NCBI RefSeq assembly: GCF_947507565.1
Contig: NC_089180.1
Location: 3,038,001 to 3,102,000, forward strand
Direction: 5' to 3'
DNA length: 64,000 bases
Source of the DNA: Oscarella lobularis
Lineage: Eukaryota; Porifera; Homoscleromorpha; Homosclerophorida; Oscarellidae
A model generated the notes under the pieces. That model searched no databases and had not been told where the DNA came from. It saw only the letters and a list, made by a program, of their open reading frames with translations. This document shows positions 13,014 through 25,214 of this stretch, piece after piece. A program made the translations under genes and the position numbers. The first letter of the stretch is position 1; the number at the start of each line of letters is the position of its first letter.

Positions 13014-13329
13014 CGTTTACATCTGCATCTGCTACTTCTGTTGTCAGCAGCAACTGGTTAGCCTGCTGAAGCGCCGAAGGCATGACATTTTTACTCTACT
13101 AGTAGAAGCGACAATAGTAGAATTAGAAAGTTATCCGAGATCCGACTCAAAACTCTCATTATTGACTCAGTGTCTGACTTGCGAGCGCGAGCCCCACCAG
13201 ACCCTGGGATAATGCGCACACTCTACTTGTGTCTCAAGCCAATTAGAGCCAATTATATACGTCATCGCGAACAACAGCGACTGCGGCCGCGAACTGCTAG
13301 AGAGGGGTAGCCAAGTTGACGCCGAGACA

Positions 13330-13425
13330 GTAGCCTAGCAAGCTAGGCCCTTCTCCTCTGATCCCACGCGACGTGAGCGGTGGTTACGCCCACCAGGTCA
13401 CGCGCGTAGGGCCTGGCTTGCGAGA
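13330..13425. mobile_element. Small hairpin element, TAGCCT..GGGCCTGG type
   Basis: It begins TAGCCTAGCAAGCTAGGCCC and ends GGGCCTGGCTTGCGAGAC. These ends are inverted copies of each other and match the ends of several other small elements in this window (19.2, 21.4, 22.1, 59.5 and 60.9 kb). No coding capacity. Confidence 0.55.
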
Positions 13426-15400
13426 CAGCACTCTCAACTTCGTCTAAACATTCGTCTAAACATAGGCAGAGATTAAGGAGAGACCAACTGTAAACGTCAG
13501 CGAAGAACGTATAGGTAAAGAGCATCCAATAAGAAACCCATACAGGCGAGCGTCCCTACAATTGCAAGGTCTGAAGCAAGGCGTTCGCAGATAGCTCGAC
13601 GCCCACAAAACATTTTCGAATACACTCCGGCGAATAGCAGTACCAGTGCCAAATCTGCGAACTCAGCTTTTCCCAGTAGAGAAATCTTAATCGTAATATG
13701 CGCATTTACGGCCATTACAAGTGAACTATACACGCTCGTTTCCACGTCAACTCTATTTTGACATATTTATCAGCGCTTGTGATAAATAACCGCCGCAGTA
13801 CCGGAGTGTATTGATTTTTGTATACCCTATTGTGTCCATACGTCATGATGCGCGGGCAAAAAGGCGTAGAAGGGGTGAAAACAAACCAGACCCTTTCTCG
13901 CAGGAACGGAGCATCCAAAGGATTAGGGTTTAACCCTAACCTAGGTGAAACCTAGGGCAACGAGTTTGCAATCTTGAATAAAAAGTCGTTTCCGTGAATA
14001 AGAAACAATTGTCACGCCATTCCAGAGTTTTTCTATGCTACTCGCGATCGAGCTCAAACCGGTAAAAACCCAAAAAATTTTAGGAGACTGTTAACCGGTA
14101 CGGTCGTCTTCAAGTGCGTCTCCCGATGAAAAACGGTCAGGAATAAGTGAGTTACCCCAAAATGCTTCAACCAATGACAGAATTTAAGTGCAATGTTGAA
14201 AAAAGCCGTACCGCACGCTGCAAATGCACTTTAATGAAGTGCATCTATGCTACATGCATGCGTTGAACCCATCTTGTGCGACAAAGATCTTTCAATTTTA
14301 GAACTTTAGATGTTTGTGCAAACTTTGATATAGCTTTTCAAATAACGTCGGCAAAAGAATTAGCGATACAATTCGCGAAAAGTTCACGATTTGTCAGAAA
14401 GTCGCTCATCAAAGAACGGGAAGCGGCAAGTTAGCAAAGAGCAAATAAAAAGCGATGACAATGGCGAGCACGGCTACTTAAACAACGGCAATGGTGGCGC
14501 ATTTTGTAGCGAGAGGTGTGCTATTGTGATACCAAGTAAGTGTATTTAGGTAAATAGCGTGGTATGCTATAAAAATATCAAAGTTAATTCGAAATGAACG
14601 TATGAATAGCGTGTCCTCTTTCGCTGTAACGTTGTTTTCGCTGGTCCAAGAGAGACCACTTTCTCATACGTGAAAGTTCTTTTTCGTACCGAGCTTAATA
14701 CAGTATCAGAAATTTTACCTTTTTGACAATATTCTACTTTACAGCACTGTCTACTGAGTTCTTAGTGTTATCTTTTTTCGTTAAGATGAAAATTGGCCGA
14801 GCTCTTTTGGAGTTGTATGTCTTGGTAGCGCTAAAGGTTCTTCACCCAAGAATATTGCGTTTTGAATTTTCCAAGCTCTGTTTATTTCGCTCATCATTTT
14901 TTGCGTCTACATCGCGTGAGATCGCTCATCTTCCGTTGCGTACGCGGCGTGCAACCAGGGCTGACTCTTTAGCTGGCAAGGGACGCTAGACTAACGGCTA
15001 AATACGTCCAGTGTATAGCAAGAACGTATTTATAAGTAAATCGGTTGTAGCCATAGACGATAAGCTCACAAGATTGACTTGGTTTTGCCCACTGGTTGTG
15101 TAGACTCTATAGATCAAAGTAGTGTATTGTGCCGAAAATGTGTCTTAGTCTGCAATGGTATTTGTAATGGTATTCGAAATTCCATCATAGCTGTAAAATA
15201 CAGTATGCGTTTGGCTAATCTAAAGGCACATTAACCTTTATCACAGTAGGTTTCTGTTATGCTTTGTCTTTGTAATTCATCTGAATAACGCCATTATTAG
15301 ACATGGATAAAGGAGAAATCCAAGTCAACCGAGAAAAAGTAAAACTTTTCTAAATTATAATCTTATTGATTTACGTAGAAAGGGATGCACTAAAAAAGAT
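13426..15400. other. No supported gene
   Basis: Short frames only. A lone partial copy of the CCAGACCCTTTCTCG end motif lies at about 13888-13902. Confidence 0.4.
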
Positions 15401-15599
15401 ACCGTATAGCGCAAAATATTCGCGAGAGACAACATTCGCGAATTTGCCTAGGAAGGAACTTCGCGAGGAAAACTTTCGCGGTTGTCAGGGCCCTACTTAT
15501 GCTGTTTGTAAAAATCTAAAATTTTGCGACAAAAAACTTTCGCAAAGGGAAAAAAATTTCGCAAAAGTTTTCTCTCGCGAATATTTTGCGCTATACGGT
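15401..15599. mobile_element. 199-bp palindromic MITE
   Basis: The ends are inverted repeats of about 29 bp, ACCGTATAGCGCAAAATATT on the left and its complement on the right, and pairing continues imperfectly inward. The middle contains further TTCGCG-rich short inverted pieces. No protein is encoded; the 132-codon frame across it is a by-product. The transposon superfamily cannot be told from the ends alone. Confidence 0.78.
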
Positions 15600-16724
15600 G
15601 TCCGTGATGTAAATTATTTTATAAACTGTGGTAACGCATTTTATGAGCTTGCTGGCTTGTTCTCAGCACTTGCTTGCTTCCTGGTTTGGTACACAACAAG
15701 ACTGAATCTCTATTACGTTGACGACGTCAATTGGACGCTAATCTGGAAATGGGACAATACGTGAATAAATTACTAACTTACTTTTCCGCTTATCGTCTAT
15801 AGGTTAGCGAATTCTGGTGCATTCCTGTTCAATTGAGGTTGATTGTTGCGAGTCTTTGCTTTTCAGACAAATATAAATCTGGTTATTGCAGTTTAATCTT
15901 CTTTAGCGCGCTCAAAGAGGCTTTTAAAAAAATTTCAGAAGTTGGGCGGTTAAGGAGTTGAAAGATTGAGAGGATGAGAGATTAAGGATTTATAGCTGTT
16001 TTCTTCCCGTTTCTTCCTGCTCCTTGATCTTTTTCTATTTGCTTGCTAAATTTATTACAGAAAATTGATCTCGCAGATCAGGCATATTATTTCATTTTTT
16101 ACCTTTGGATTAAAGCTCAATAGGCTTTTAAAGAATACGTTAAAAAATTAAAAAACAGATGCGTTGCATAGTTGGCGAGTCGTGAATATCGGCTATTTGC
16201 TCAATTAAACGTTTTTGCTGCGCGATGCCAAAACTCGATCAAAACGCAGCTGAGAAAACAATTAAGCAACACCAAGAAAAAGGTCCCTTCCACGTCGCAA
16301 GTGTGCTTGGCTGAATTAAAAGAGCCAGTCAAAAAAGAAAACAAGACACGGCAAGTTCCTAATACGACAACACTATATGCAGAAAGTCATTTGAACGGAG
16401 GTACGCGTTGCATGCAGTTAAACAAACATACAGTCCCTTCTAAGTATATGTTACACAACTGCGGGGAGTGGGATACGCCGTTTAGAGTTTGAGGAGGGGA
16501 GTTTGGCCCGAGGCGGAGCCGAGAGCCAATTGCGAGTCCATCAGGAGCGCGAATTCAAACGCGAATTTAACGCGGTCTGCTACTTTTCACCCGGTTGAGT
16601 GGTGTATACGCCGAGAAAAAACCACTCTAATAAGCGCTTCTGTTTGGCTCGCAACCTGGTGCCGTTATATAAGTAAAGATAAATGTGCAGAAAGGGAAAA
16701 CGACGACACTGACAGTGTTGGACC
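15600..16724. other. No supported gene
   Basis: The frame at 16172-16492 (106 codons, basic) and the one at 16489-16860 have no recognisable motif, apart from the repeat at 16725-16915. Confidence 0.35.
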
Positions 16725-16915
16725 AGAGGAAAGAAAACAAATAATAAGAATTGGCTCAAACGTTTGCGGCGGAAATGCAGATATAGGCAGCCTCGCCGAT
16801 CCTTTCAGTCTTGTGATTCCGCTGATTAGACGGCGTTTGGAAGATGATTTCCTGTCTTAAGCGCTCAGCGCGTTTTAATTTGCTAAAAACACTTGTTCAC
16901 GGAAGATGGTAAAAA
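16725..16915 (+). repeat. Dispersed repeat, copy 2 (coding-like)
   Basis: Partner of 7080-7275. Here the frame is open (RIGSNVCGGNADIGSLADP, then LIRRRLEDDFL) and closes with TAA just after. In copy 1 the corresponding frame continues further. Confidence 0.55.
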
Positions 16916-18539
16916 TTTGTGAGAAGCGAAAAATCACAGGTGCAACACGTTCGGCTAGGAGTTGTGGTTGACGTTGTCGTGAGAACCGGAGTCGTTTTGA
17001 CCGACCGCTGTCTCCTCCATGCACTGACCGAGGTTTGCTACTTATTCCCCAGGCGTTTTAACCAACACTGCTGTGCTAATATTGTTTACAAAGAATTGGG
17101 TCATCACGTGACCGTCTATGACGTTTTTATTAGCGACTTTCAGCAAAAAAACGAGACGAAGCTCTTAAAGACACGAGTTTTACGCACGTTTTAATCCTCG
17201 TCACGTCTTACTTTATTTCAACATGGCCTCACAAAGATGTTGAAAATTGAGTGGGAATGAAGCGTGCGTCTGTATTTTTCTGCTCTAGGACGTAGCAGAA
17301 AAAAACTCATTAAGACTTGCGCTGGGTTAATATAGCGCTCGTTATCTGTTACGTTTCGGTTTTCGGAGGATATTCAGTGGGCTGCTCGGTCTCTGAGTGA
17401 AGTGCTGTCATAATCTTGTAGAGACGCTGATTTCAATGCGTTTTGCAATCTAATGAATTCTGAATTGGATATTACTGTTGTTGAAAATGATGTGCTTATT
17501 CAAGGAATAATTTGTTATTGTTTTCAGCTCAGATCGAAATTGCTCTATTAACCGTTTCTCACGAGCAGTTTACCGCGACCCATTCTACAAACTATGGCTG
17601 CCGTAGAGCGTGCAAGACAGCATGGATTTCCCGTGTCCTTGCTAAGTGGATTATTTAATTAAGGCATTCAACGTCCGGGTTCGAAGTCAGACTGAATAGA
17701 GAGTAGGTATTGCCGAAATAAGAGATAGTGCCGCAAACAGCAAAAAAATAATGCGAGACACGCAACGTCATTGTTACGTAAACATACGTAACAATGACGT
17801 CGTGATCTTTTAGGCAAATGATTTTTTAGACAGGTCTCACAACACGTGAGTTAGAATAATTACTGTCATGGCAACAATTATTGTCTTCGCTTAGGCTTGC
17901 GGTCCGCACTCTGCTAGCCGTGCTAGATTTTGTTCCGCGGGGCCTATTGAGAAAAATGGGCTCGCGCGCGCACCTATGTACGCGTTTCCCTGTTGCTTTT
18001 GTCTGCGTTGATCTTGACGTCCTTCTCGATAGTTCGGCACGTGGGTTCAGCTTGTTACAAACAGCATAAAGCGTTTGATTTCCCAAGCCGTAATCACAAA
18101 AATGGCCTCCTTAGTAGCCGCCTACCTTTTAAATGCAGTTTTTTTGTCTACTGCATTACTTCTGCCAATATTAATGGATGCTCTGCTTGGTTCACTTTTT
18201 GTATTTAAGAATCCTCGTAAACCAATTGCCACCAGCAACTTGCTGATCAACAGCGAGCCACGCGATCACGCCCTCACTTCTTCCCTTACACGCTTCCCTT
18301 AAACTGGAGCAAAAGCCCTACGCTTCTCACTTTACAGGCCCCCCGTAACCGGAGGGAACGCCTAATCTTTTGGTTGTTGCCCAGCACCCGATGCACGACT
18401 GTCAAGGAACGTCATTCTTCCTTATTTATCAAACATGTAAATAGACAAAAATACATGTAGTGCATCTCACAAACACGGATGCAATCCTTTCAGACAGGAA
18501 AACTAACACGTTTGCCCGCAAGTAACTACTAAATGTTTT
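16916..18539. other. No supported gene; contains one strong palindrome
   Basis: Apart from the palindrome at 17765-17800, only short unassignable frames are present. Confidence 0.4.
17765..17800. repeat. Perfect 15-bp stem palindrome
   Basis: ACGTCATTGTTACGT, six bases, then its exact complement. The 15-bp stem with a 6-nt loop contains a CRE-like TGACGT at one edge. No flanking repeat is seen. Confidence 0.85.
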
Positions 18540-19095
18540 TCTTGATAAAATTCGATCCTCTTGCAGTCGCCTCCTCCGGAATCGCCGCAACACTCTCAAC
18601 TGGCGGCAAAACGGCTCATTCTGTCTTTAAGCAACCGCTCAACATCTGTCGCTACGATCGTCCTACCTGCACCATTCAAAAGAATACAGCGATCCAGACT
18701 TCTACGCTTAGCCAAGGTGATTATATGGGACGAATGTACAATGGCCAACTAAAAGGCTCTCAAAGCACTAGATCGAAGTCTTCGCAAAATCCGCAAAACC
18801 GATGCGGTCATGGGAGGCTTACCACTCATACTAGCAAGAGACTTCAATTTAATACCGAAAAGCGCGAAAGCTAACAAAATCGCAGCCTGCCTGAAATCTT
18901 CCGCTTCCTTATGGCCCAAAGTCTGCACGCTTAGATTGAGAACGAATATGAGAGCGCATGTGTTTGGGGACGCTCAATCCGGCGCCTACGCAGATCTTCT
19001 CATGCAAATCAGAAACGGCGAAATCGCGATCGACCCGCAAGATGGCCTCATCAAACATTCCGTCAAGGAGTTACCATATGGTCAACATTCTATAT
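18540..19095 (+). pseudogene. Helitron PIF1-like helicase fragment
   Basis: Across frames the strand reads AVASSGIAATL, GGKTAHSVFK (the ATP-binding loop region), VIIWDECTMAN (Walker B, near 18728-18752), MGGLPLILARDFN (18810 on), IAACLKSSASLWPK, LRLRTNMRAHVF and GDAQSGAYADLL. This is the order of blocks in the C-terminal PIF1 helicase of the Rep/Helicase protein of Helitrons, which move by rolling-circle replication. At least two frameshifts are present, and there is no N-terminal Rep domain. The fragment ends close to a small hairpin element. It shows that autonomous Helitrons once existed in this genome. Confidence 0.85.
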
Positions 19096-19145
19096 ATCGT
19101 TCCCCCGGAATCCGGGGGTAGCGGCACACAAGAAGATAAAAAAAG

Positions 19146-19218
19146 TTCTCCAGACCCTTTCCCCTTGGTGAGAGTTAATATCACCAAGGAGGAAGGGTCT
19201 GGCTACGCGAGACTAACG
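19146..19218. mobile_element. Small hairpin element, CCAGACCC family
   Basis: CCAGACCCTTTCC..GGAAGGGTCTGG forms a hairpin with TTGGTGA..TCACCAA inside, followed by CTACGCGAGACTA. Read on minus this is TAGTCTCGCGTAGCCAGACC, the same terminal layout as the ends of the 54.6-59.5 kb transposon and the foldback element at 21.4 kb. Confidence 0.6.
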
Positions 19219-19219
19219 T

Positions 19220-21393
19220 AAGCTAATGTTTCTAAGTAAAGATTGGTGCCAAACTGGTCACTTGGGGCGAGTGCATCAATCTTTGCTGCAAATTTTCCAA
19301 TACGTACTCCTGCACATAAATATCGACGTCTGGAATTTGAATTCTGTTTTCCTTTTCTTCTTCGTTTTCTGGTTAGGCATTGGGACGGGCTGTTCTCTTG
19401 TGTAGATAACGACCGAGAGGCTATCCTCTTTCTTGGGGAATTGTGTATCAAATGATACTGAAAGTGTTAGCAAACACCTAAATACTCAAAATTGATAAAA
19501 CACGAAGTATGACTATGTACAAATAAAAAGCTAAAAATATTTCAATACACTGCAAAGGATAAAAATTAAAAACAAACATTTAGTACACTCTACAGAAGAT
19601 CGTTTCCCAGATTTTATCCGCATCGTTTTGACAGTCTATCAACTCGGGGTTCAAAGCCTCGGAAGCCTTCTTGGCCGCACTTACCAAAAGACCTGAAACG
19701 TTGTGCAATCGATTGATTTTTTTTTCTATCAGGCGTACTTTCAGTGGACATTTGAACAACCCAAGGAGACGGATCTCCAGGTTTGGACAGTTCACATAAG
19801 AGGTCAAATTAATTGTACGTTTTTGCTGAAAATAAGCCATCTAACGTAATTAGGCAGTGCGATGCAAATAGGCTTTTAAAATTGGAGTAAAAAGAATCAA
19901 ATAGCGCACTGAGGGCGTTTGGAAATCACATGATAGATCACAAAACTATCATTATCTTGTAACTCTCCCAAGAGAAACACTAACTTCAGCGAGGCTTCAA
20001 ACGACCAAGTCTTGCTCTTCAAAGAAACAATCTCAAACTCATTTTACTTATACGAGAAATCTGAAATGTATCAAAAATAAGCAGTTTGTTTCTGAACAAT
20101 CTATTCTTCTCTAACGATTTTCATTGCGCCACAACTCCTTCGCCTTTTGCGGCGCACTCAACGGCGTAACACTCGTTCTAGACTGACTAAAATTCGGAAA
20201 TTTGGACCCGGATTGCTTACCAAGTTTACTGTTTTTGGATAACAAAATTGCGCCAATTGCGCATGCTCACTTTTGTGTTCTGTAATACATATTTGCGAGA
20301 TTTTTCATGCACACATTTTAGGCGATTTTGTCGCTACTATCAATTACCACGTTTTCAAAATCTGAAAAATTAGCTTGTCACTAACAATTTGGTAAATAAA
20401 AATCAAAGTTGTTTTGCCTTTCGGCATCCCTTCTCTTCGATTTTCCTGGTCGCTCTCTGTCGATCCCGGACTGGCTCCCCAAATTGTTACGATTTCCCGT
20501 CCGTAGGTCGTCGTAACTCGGGTGATCGAGTGGTCGTCGTAGGATGTAACTCTTTATTCCCAGACAACGAGGTCTCTCTCACGCCACACCCACTTAACTA
20601 AACCCCGTATCCGAATTAACACAAATCGTGCAAGCAAATCCCAACAATTTTCATTGGAGTTTCATCTTATTAACAGACTTCTCTGTTCACCATACTCTTT
20701 TATCTTAGCTTCTAGATTTGGTCCTAATTCGCGTACAGAAGTATAGTGTGTGAAGACTGCACTACTGTAAGGTAGCCATGTCTAACAGTGCGAGTTTGTA
20801 GTAAGCTGAGAGAGTTTTCTCAGCAATGAATCGAATAATGACGCCCATTCGAAACCGATTGAAGAGCGAAACATTGGATAACTTACTCCGAAAATCGATG
20901 AATGGCCCCCAGCGTCAAATTGGAATCATGTTCCAACAGCACTACTCTGGCAGTCGCAGGGTAACAGACGAATAAGGTTGGCAATAGGTTCGAGATACTT
21001 TGGCGATTTCACTGAGGGCTCCTCCAGCGGAGAGCGACTAGTGGCTGCTAGGACTCAGGAGTACTTTACTATATGTATGTTGAGTCTTTTTGTAATGCAT
21101 GATACTTTGTCGTTTCTTCCCTTCTCACGGCGTACCACGAGTCCACAACCACGACTAGTAAACGCGACAGTTGGACTGGAGCTAGCCTCTTTCGACGGAG
21201 TGGAGAATTCCTAAAATTTTTACTGAGCGGGTGGATAAAATCTCACACAAGTGGAGTGAATCCACCCGCTAGGAGCCTAGCGAGAACCTTGGTCGATATC
21301 ACATGCTCTACTAATACATGCGCTTTGCTCTAATAGTACTAGATGTGCATTAATTAAGTGAGCGAGAAGCTGTATTTAATGATTCTCCTTTTC
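19220..21393. other. No supported gene
   Basis: Short frames on both strands, AT-rich. No domain or RNA gene recognised. Confidence 0.4.
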
Positions 21394-22106
21394 TAGCCTC
21401 GCGTAGCCAGGCCCCTCCTCCCTGATCTCCCGTATAAACACGGGGGAGAGAAGGGCCTGGTACTTCTAAGGTGTGAAAGGTCACGTGGGAACCCCCTTTG
21501 GTGGCAGCGGTCAGTCATGTGCTTCTTTAAATACTTGTCTTAACACCAGGGTAGTATCGCCCTCGTGCACTCGTGCTTAGGTCTCGTGCAGGACCCTGGC
21601 TCTTGTGTCTTCGCTAGCGCACTTCGCTTGCAGGACCGCGTCTATCAAAATAGAGTTGCAACTGGGAACCTTTGCTTGCGACGTACCATAGAAGGACTTT
21701 TAGCTCCCGCACTTTCGTTTAGGGCAGTTAGATGCCATCATGAGCATAGCGAGGGTGGTAGTGGAACGTAATGTTCTCGCAGCCTACATGACACCGAAAA
21801 GAGGACACCATGTTGAAAAGAGACAACTGCGAATCTGCCTACCAAGCGACACGATCTTTGTAAAAACCTGTTCGGTGAGTGCGCTAGCGAAGAGAAGCAC
21901 GGGAGCCAGGGTCCTGCACGAGACGTGAGCACGAGATACTACCTTGGTGTTAAGACAAGTGTTTAAAGAAGCACATGACTGACCGCTGTTTCCAAAGGGG
22001 TCCCACGTGACCTTTTCGCACCTTAGAAGTACCAGGCCCTCCTCCCCTACCGTGTTTATACGGAAGATCAGGGAGAAGGGACTGGATTGCGAGGCTAGCT
22101 GAACTA
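21394..22106. mobile_element. 713-bp foldback element with about 270-bp arms
   Basis: Left arm 21394 to about 21625 and right arm about 21885-22106 are long inverted repeats of each other, roughly 85-90% alike by eye. Ends read CTAGCCTCGC..CCAG. Inside each end, a GC-rich segment pairs with itself (AGGCCCCTCC..GAGAAGGGCCT). It has no transposase. Its terminal layout matches the RecQ-bearing element at 54.6-59.5 kb, so it may be a non-autonomous relative. Confidence 0.8.
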
Positions 22107-22469
22107 TTCTTTCAAGTCGTGGTTTACCGTCATGGAATCTGTGAAAGACGCCCAAGAACAGCAATCGTCTTCAAAGGCGCCGGATACTCCTCCTCCTCAC
22201 GTCCACTCGTCACCTGATCCGCCTTTGTCTCCTTGCGAATCTTTGGCTGGATTTTCGCTGCCGGCAAAATTTCCAACAGTAGTGGAAGTAGCTCTAGAGA
22301 AGAAACAGTACCTCGTTGGAAAAGAGTGCGACCAGTTTGTGCAGACTATTGCACATGCAATGCTAGCGAAAACGAAATACCCCACGGCTGGCGACTACGA
22401 AATACAGTGTAGTTGCACATTGCATCATTACAACTTATCCATTCTTGAGCTAACCAATACTCAAAACTG

Positions 22470-23030
22470 TCAGAGATCCCACCGGACGATTGGCGCTCTG
22501 GCTGATGACTCTGAGCGAATATCAGTGGGAAGTGGTGCACAAGTCGGGCAAGGAGCACGCAAACGCCGATGCCCCATCGAGGCAGCCGGTCGACTCGACG
22601 GCTGGTTCAACAGCCAAAAGAGACGGAACTCATAGGTTGGAGGAGCTGTTGCCGCCTATCGAGAACGAGAGGTCTATGCCGACGCTTGCAGCCGTCGGCA
22701 TTCAGCCGAGGTGGCCGCCGAGCGAGCTGGCTTATTGGCCGTGTCCGAGAGTTACTCCGTGAAGACCAAACACCGAACCGCAGAAATTGGAAAGCTACGT
22801 CGCAGGAGCGCCGATTACTCCAGGTGCTCGTTCTGCGCGACGACGTCGTCTTTAGACGAGTCGAATTGCGTACGGGAGCCAAAGTCAAAATAAAACGAGT
22901 ACTGGTGGTGCCGCGAACGATGATTCAACAGATCCTGTAGGATGCGCACGACGTTGTCGGGGATTTGGGCGAGGAAAAGGCGCTTAATAAGATCGGAGAG
23001 AAAAAGTGGCGATTTTTTTGGCTGAAAACG
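22470..23030 (+). pseudogene. Ty3-type pol fragment: RNase H end to integrase zinc knuckle
   Basis: Around 22475-22595 the strand encodes TGRLALWLMTLSEYQWEVVH and then KSGKEHANADAPSR, the C-terminal RNase H signature of Ty3/gypsy polyproteins. After a variable linker, 22830-23020 gives RRVELRTGAKVKIKRVLVVP, then an AHDVVG..GEEKAL.KI pattern of the integrase HHCC region, with a frameshift. No protease or integrase core follows. This is a relic. Confidence 0.72.
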
Positions 23031-24348
23031 CTGCCATCGCCTCGAGAATTCGTAAAAACGCGAAATGAACCACCTTAGAGTGTGCTGGCAGAAATGACGA
23101 CCGGTTGATCGAAGTGGAACACCGACCGAATATGAAGAGAAACTGACATCTAGAAAAGTAAAAGCCGGCAGAATTAGGAGACGGACTGCACCACAAACCG
23201 GGAAAAATTATTAAAAGCCGGCTCTAAAGTTGAAAACGGCTGAAATGAAAACATGCGGAAAATAGATCACGATTATTACTCGCAACATGCGAAGAAAGAC
23301 GGGAATGAGTCGAAAATGAACGCGGAGAAGCGACGCCAAGAAAGCAAGGAAAAGGTCAGGTGACGCGTGTGACGTCACGAATGGCGTCGAGCGCCGATAT
23401 CCTTGAGAGAGGTCTCGGAGGGAAACAAAAGCGAATGGCGATGCAGAACGACTCGAAAACTGCGCTCGGGGATTCGAGAGTAGGGTCATTCTTTCGCTAG
23501 AAGCAAATGGAGAGAACGTGTCGAAGACGACAAAAAAGCACGGCGTGCATCTTCGTGTTGTCCAGCAATGGAATCAGCAGAAAGAAAATTTGTCGGACGC
23601 CGCTAAATCGCGTAATACGTCTACAGGGAAGCGAAGACGCTTATCTCATTCAAGTTCAACCGCTTGCAAATTTCCTCATGTTTAAACTGCCCTTGGTCAA
23701 AGTTTGGTGAATGAATAAAAAAGTTTTGACGCGATCAAATCACAGTAGACTGCTCTTTTGTGCAGAGAAAGGCAAAAGAATTGTTCGAAGAAATCAAGGT
23801 ACCTTAGCGGAAAGACGATTTAATTAAAGCATCTTAGGAATGACTTGACCGTTTCCTCAAGCGAAACAAACTCTGTTCCCGCGTTGTTATTTCAGAAGAG
23901 CAAAAAGTTCCTCCTAATACGCACGGCATTGCAAACTGTAATAAAAAGCCACTCTGGTTTGACATTCCAGCAAACCGCACGATTGATTTTCGAGGGGTAA
24001 AACAGTCGCATCAAAAAAAAGGAAAGATATTATGTTTTCTCTTCTTGAAAAGTACGTAAGCGTAAGTGTAATTAACCAAATAATATTATTTATGTTAACA
24101 TTATTATTAAGCATACTGATAATTTTTCACGTTCAATGCCGACTTTGGTGTTTTTTTCCTTTTCGCTGAGAGACGTACTCTTTAGTGTACGCAATCGTCC
24201 AACTTTCTGCGATGCCCGTGGTACCGAACAATGGCTCTTAGAGTTCAGCTTTCAAGGCAAATATATGGCTGCAAGGAAGTTTAAGAGTTCGATTAAATTT
24301 GCATTCACAAACTTATTTTCAGCTTACACGTTGTGCAAGCAGAAAGTA
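23031..24348. other. No supported gene
   Basis: Purine-rich minus frames at 23211-23489 and AT-rich DNA after 23700. No motif recognised. Confidence 0.4.
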
Positions 24349-24573
24349 CTATAGCCCAGCTTCGGAGGCGAACAGCGGCCAATACAGATAATTTTTGTTT
24401 TGCTCAATTTTTTTGGTGAGTAGTTGATGATTAGTGATCAGTTTGAAATGTCGGCCGTAGAGATAGATGTAAAATTTCTTTACTCCAAAAATTTTATTAA
24501 GAGCTTCTTTATCAATTTGTGAGACTACACTTGATGACGAGGATTTCAACAAGCCCAGGGCTCCTGAGCACAT
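24349..24573 (-). pseudogene. Ty3-type RT/RNase H fragment (copy 2)
   Basis: The minus strand reads SQIDKEALNKIFGVKKFYIY then LYGRHFKLITNHQLLTK. This is the start of the RNase H domain of a Ty3/gypsy retrotransposon, where the usual TDHQPL is altered to TNHQLL. It is truncated on both sides and related to 11830-12000. Confidence 0.75.
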
Positions 24574-24764
24574 TAAGCCGACTCGGCCCTAACTGTAGAG
24601 TGAAAAAAGAGAAATCGAATATTAAATATTTATAGAGCCTCATCTTTTCTAGAGTCTCGTTTTTCTTTTTTCAAATTAGGCAGTCTTATTGTGTGTTCGA
24701 TGTTCATTATTAATATTTATTTTTTTGTTATTTATTTCATTTATTATTAGAATCATCCTTTCAT

Positions 24765-25062
24765 TGGCATCAACGGGCGCCCGTTGGCAAACACGAAGAG
24801 TGGTCCGGGCCGCAGCGTTTGCTCCACGAGGTAGCCCAGTATCGCGGCGACAGGGCACAGGTCCTTGCCCGTCTTCCTCAGACAGATGGTCGCGCCAAAC
24901 CGGAACGGGTCGGTCTGGGACTGCTTGATGCGCACCTTAATCCACTCCAAGGAATGCCAGTTGTCCACCTAAAGATCTGCCAGGCTTAGGTGTAGCGCCG
25001 GGTCGAAGGGCACGCCTCTTGTCACCGTGATTTCTCCCGCGCGCAGGAACCCAAACCACGCC
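24765..25062 (-). pseudogene. Tyrosine recombinase fragment (DIRS/Crypton type)
   Basis: Reading minus from 25062: AWFGFLRAGEITVTRG (box around the first catalytic Arg), FDPALHLSLADL, a TAG stop, VDNWHSLEWIKVRIKQSQTD, PFRFGATICL, KDLCPVAAILGYLV and PGPLFVFANGRPL. This series is characteristic of tyrosine recombinases of DIRS/Ngaro retrotransposons or Cryptons. The C-terminal HxxR..Y part is missing. It is not from the DIRS copies at 30-36 kb, because the residues differ. Confidence 0.75.
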
Positions 25063-25214
25063 TAAATAATTAATTAATGACAGTTATTTTAATTATGTAC
25101 AATTAGGTGATGTTCAGACATATAACAGCAGTGGCCTTGAAGGAAGAAGACGAAAAGAAACAGTAGGATGAATCGTCGAAGTGAAACTTATATAACTGGC
25201 TGAATTGAAAATAG

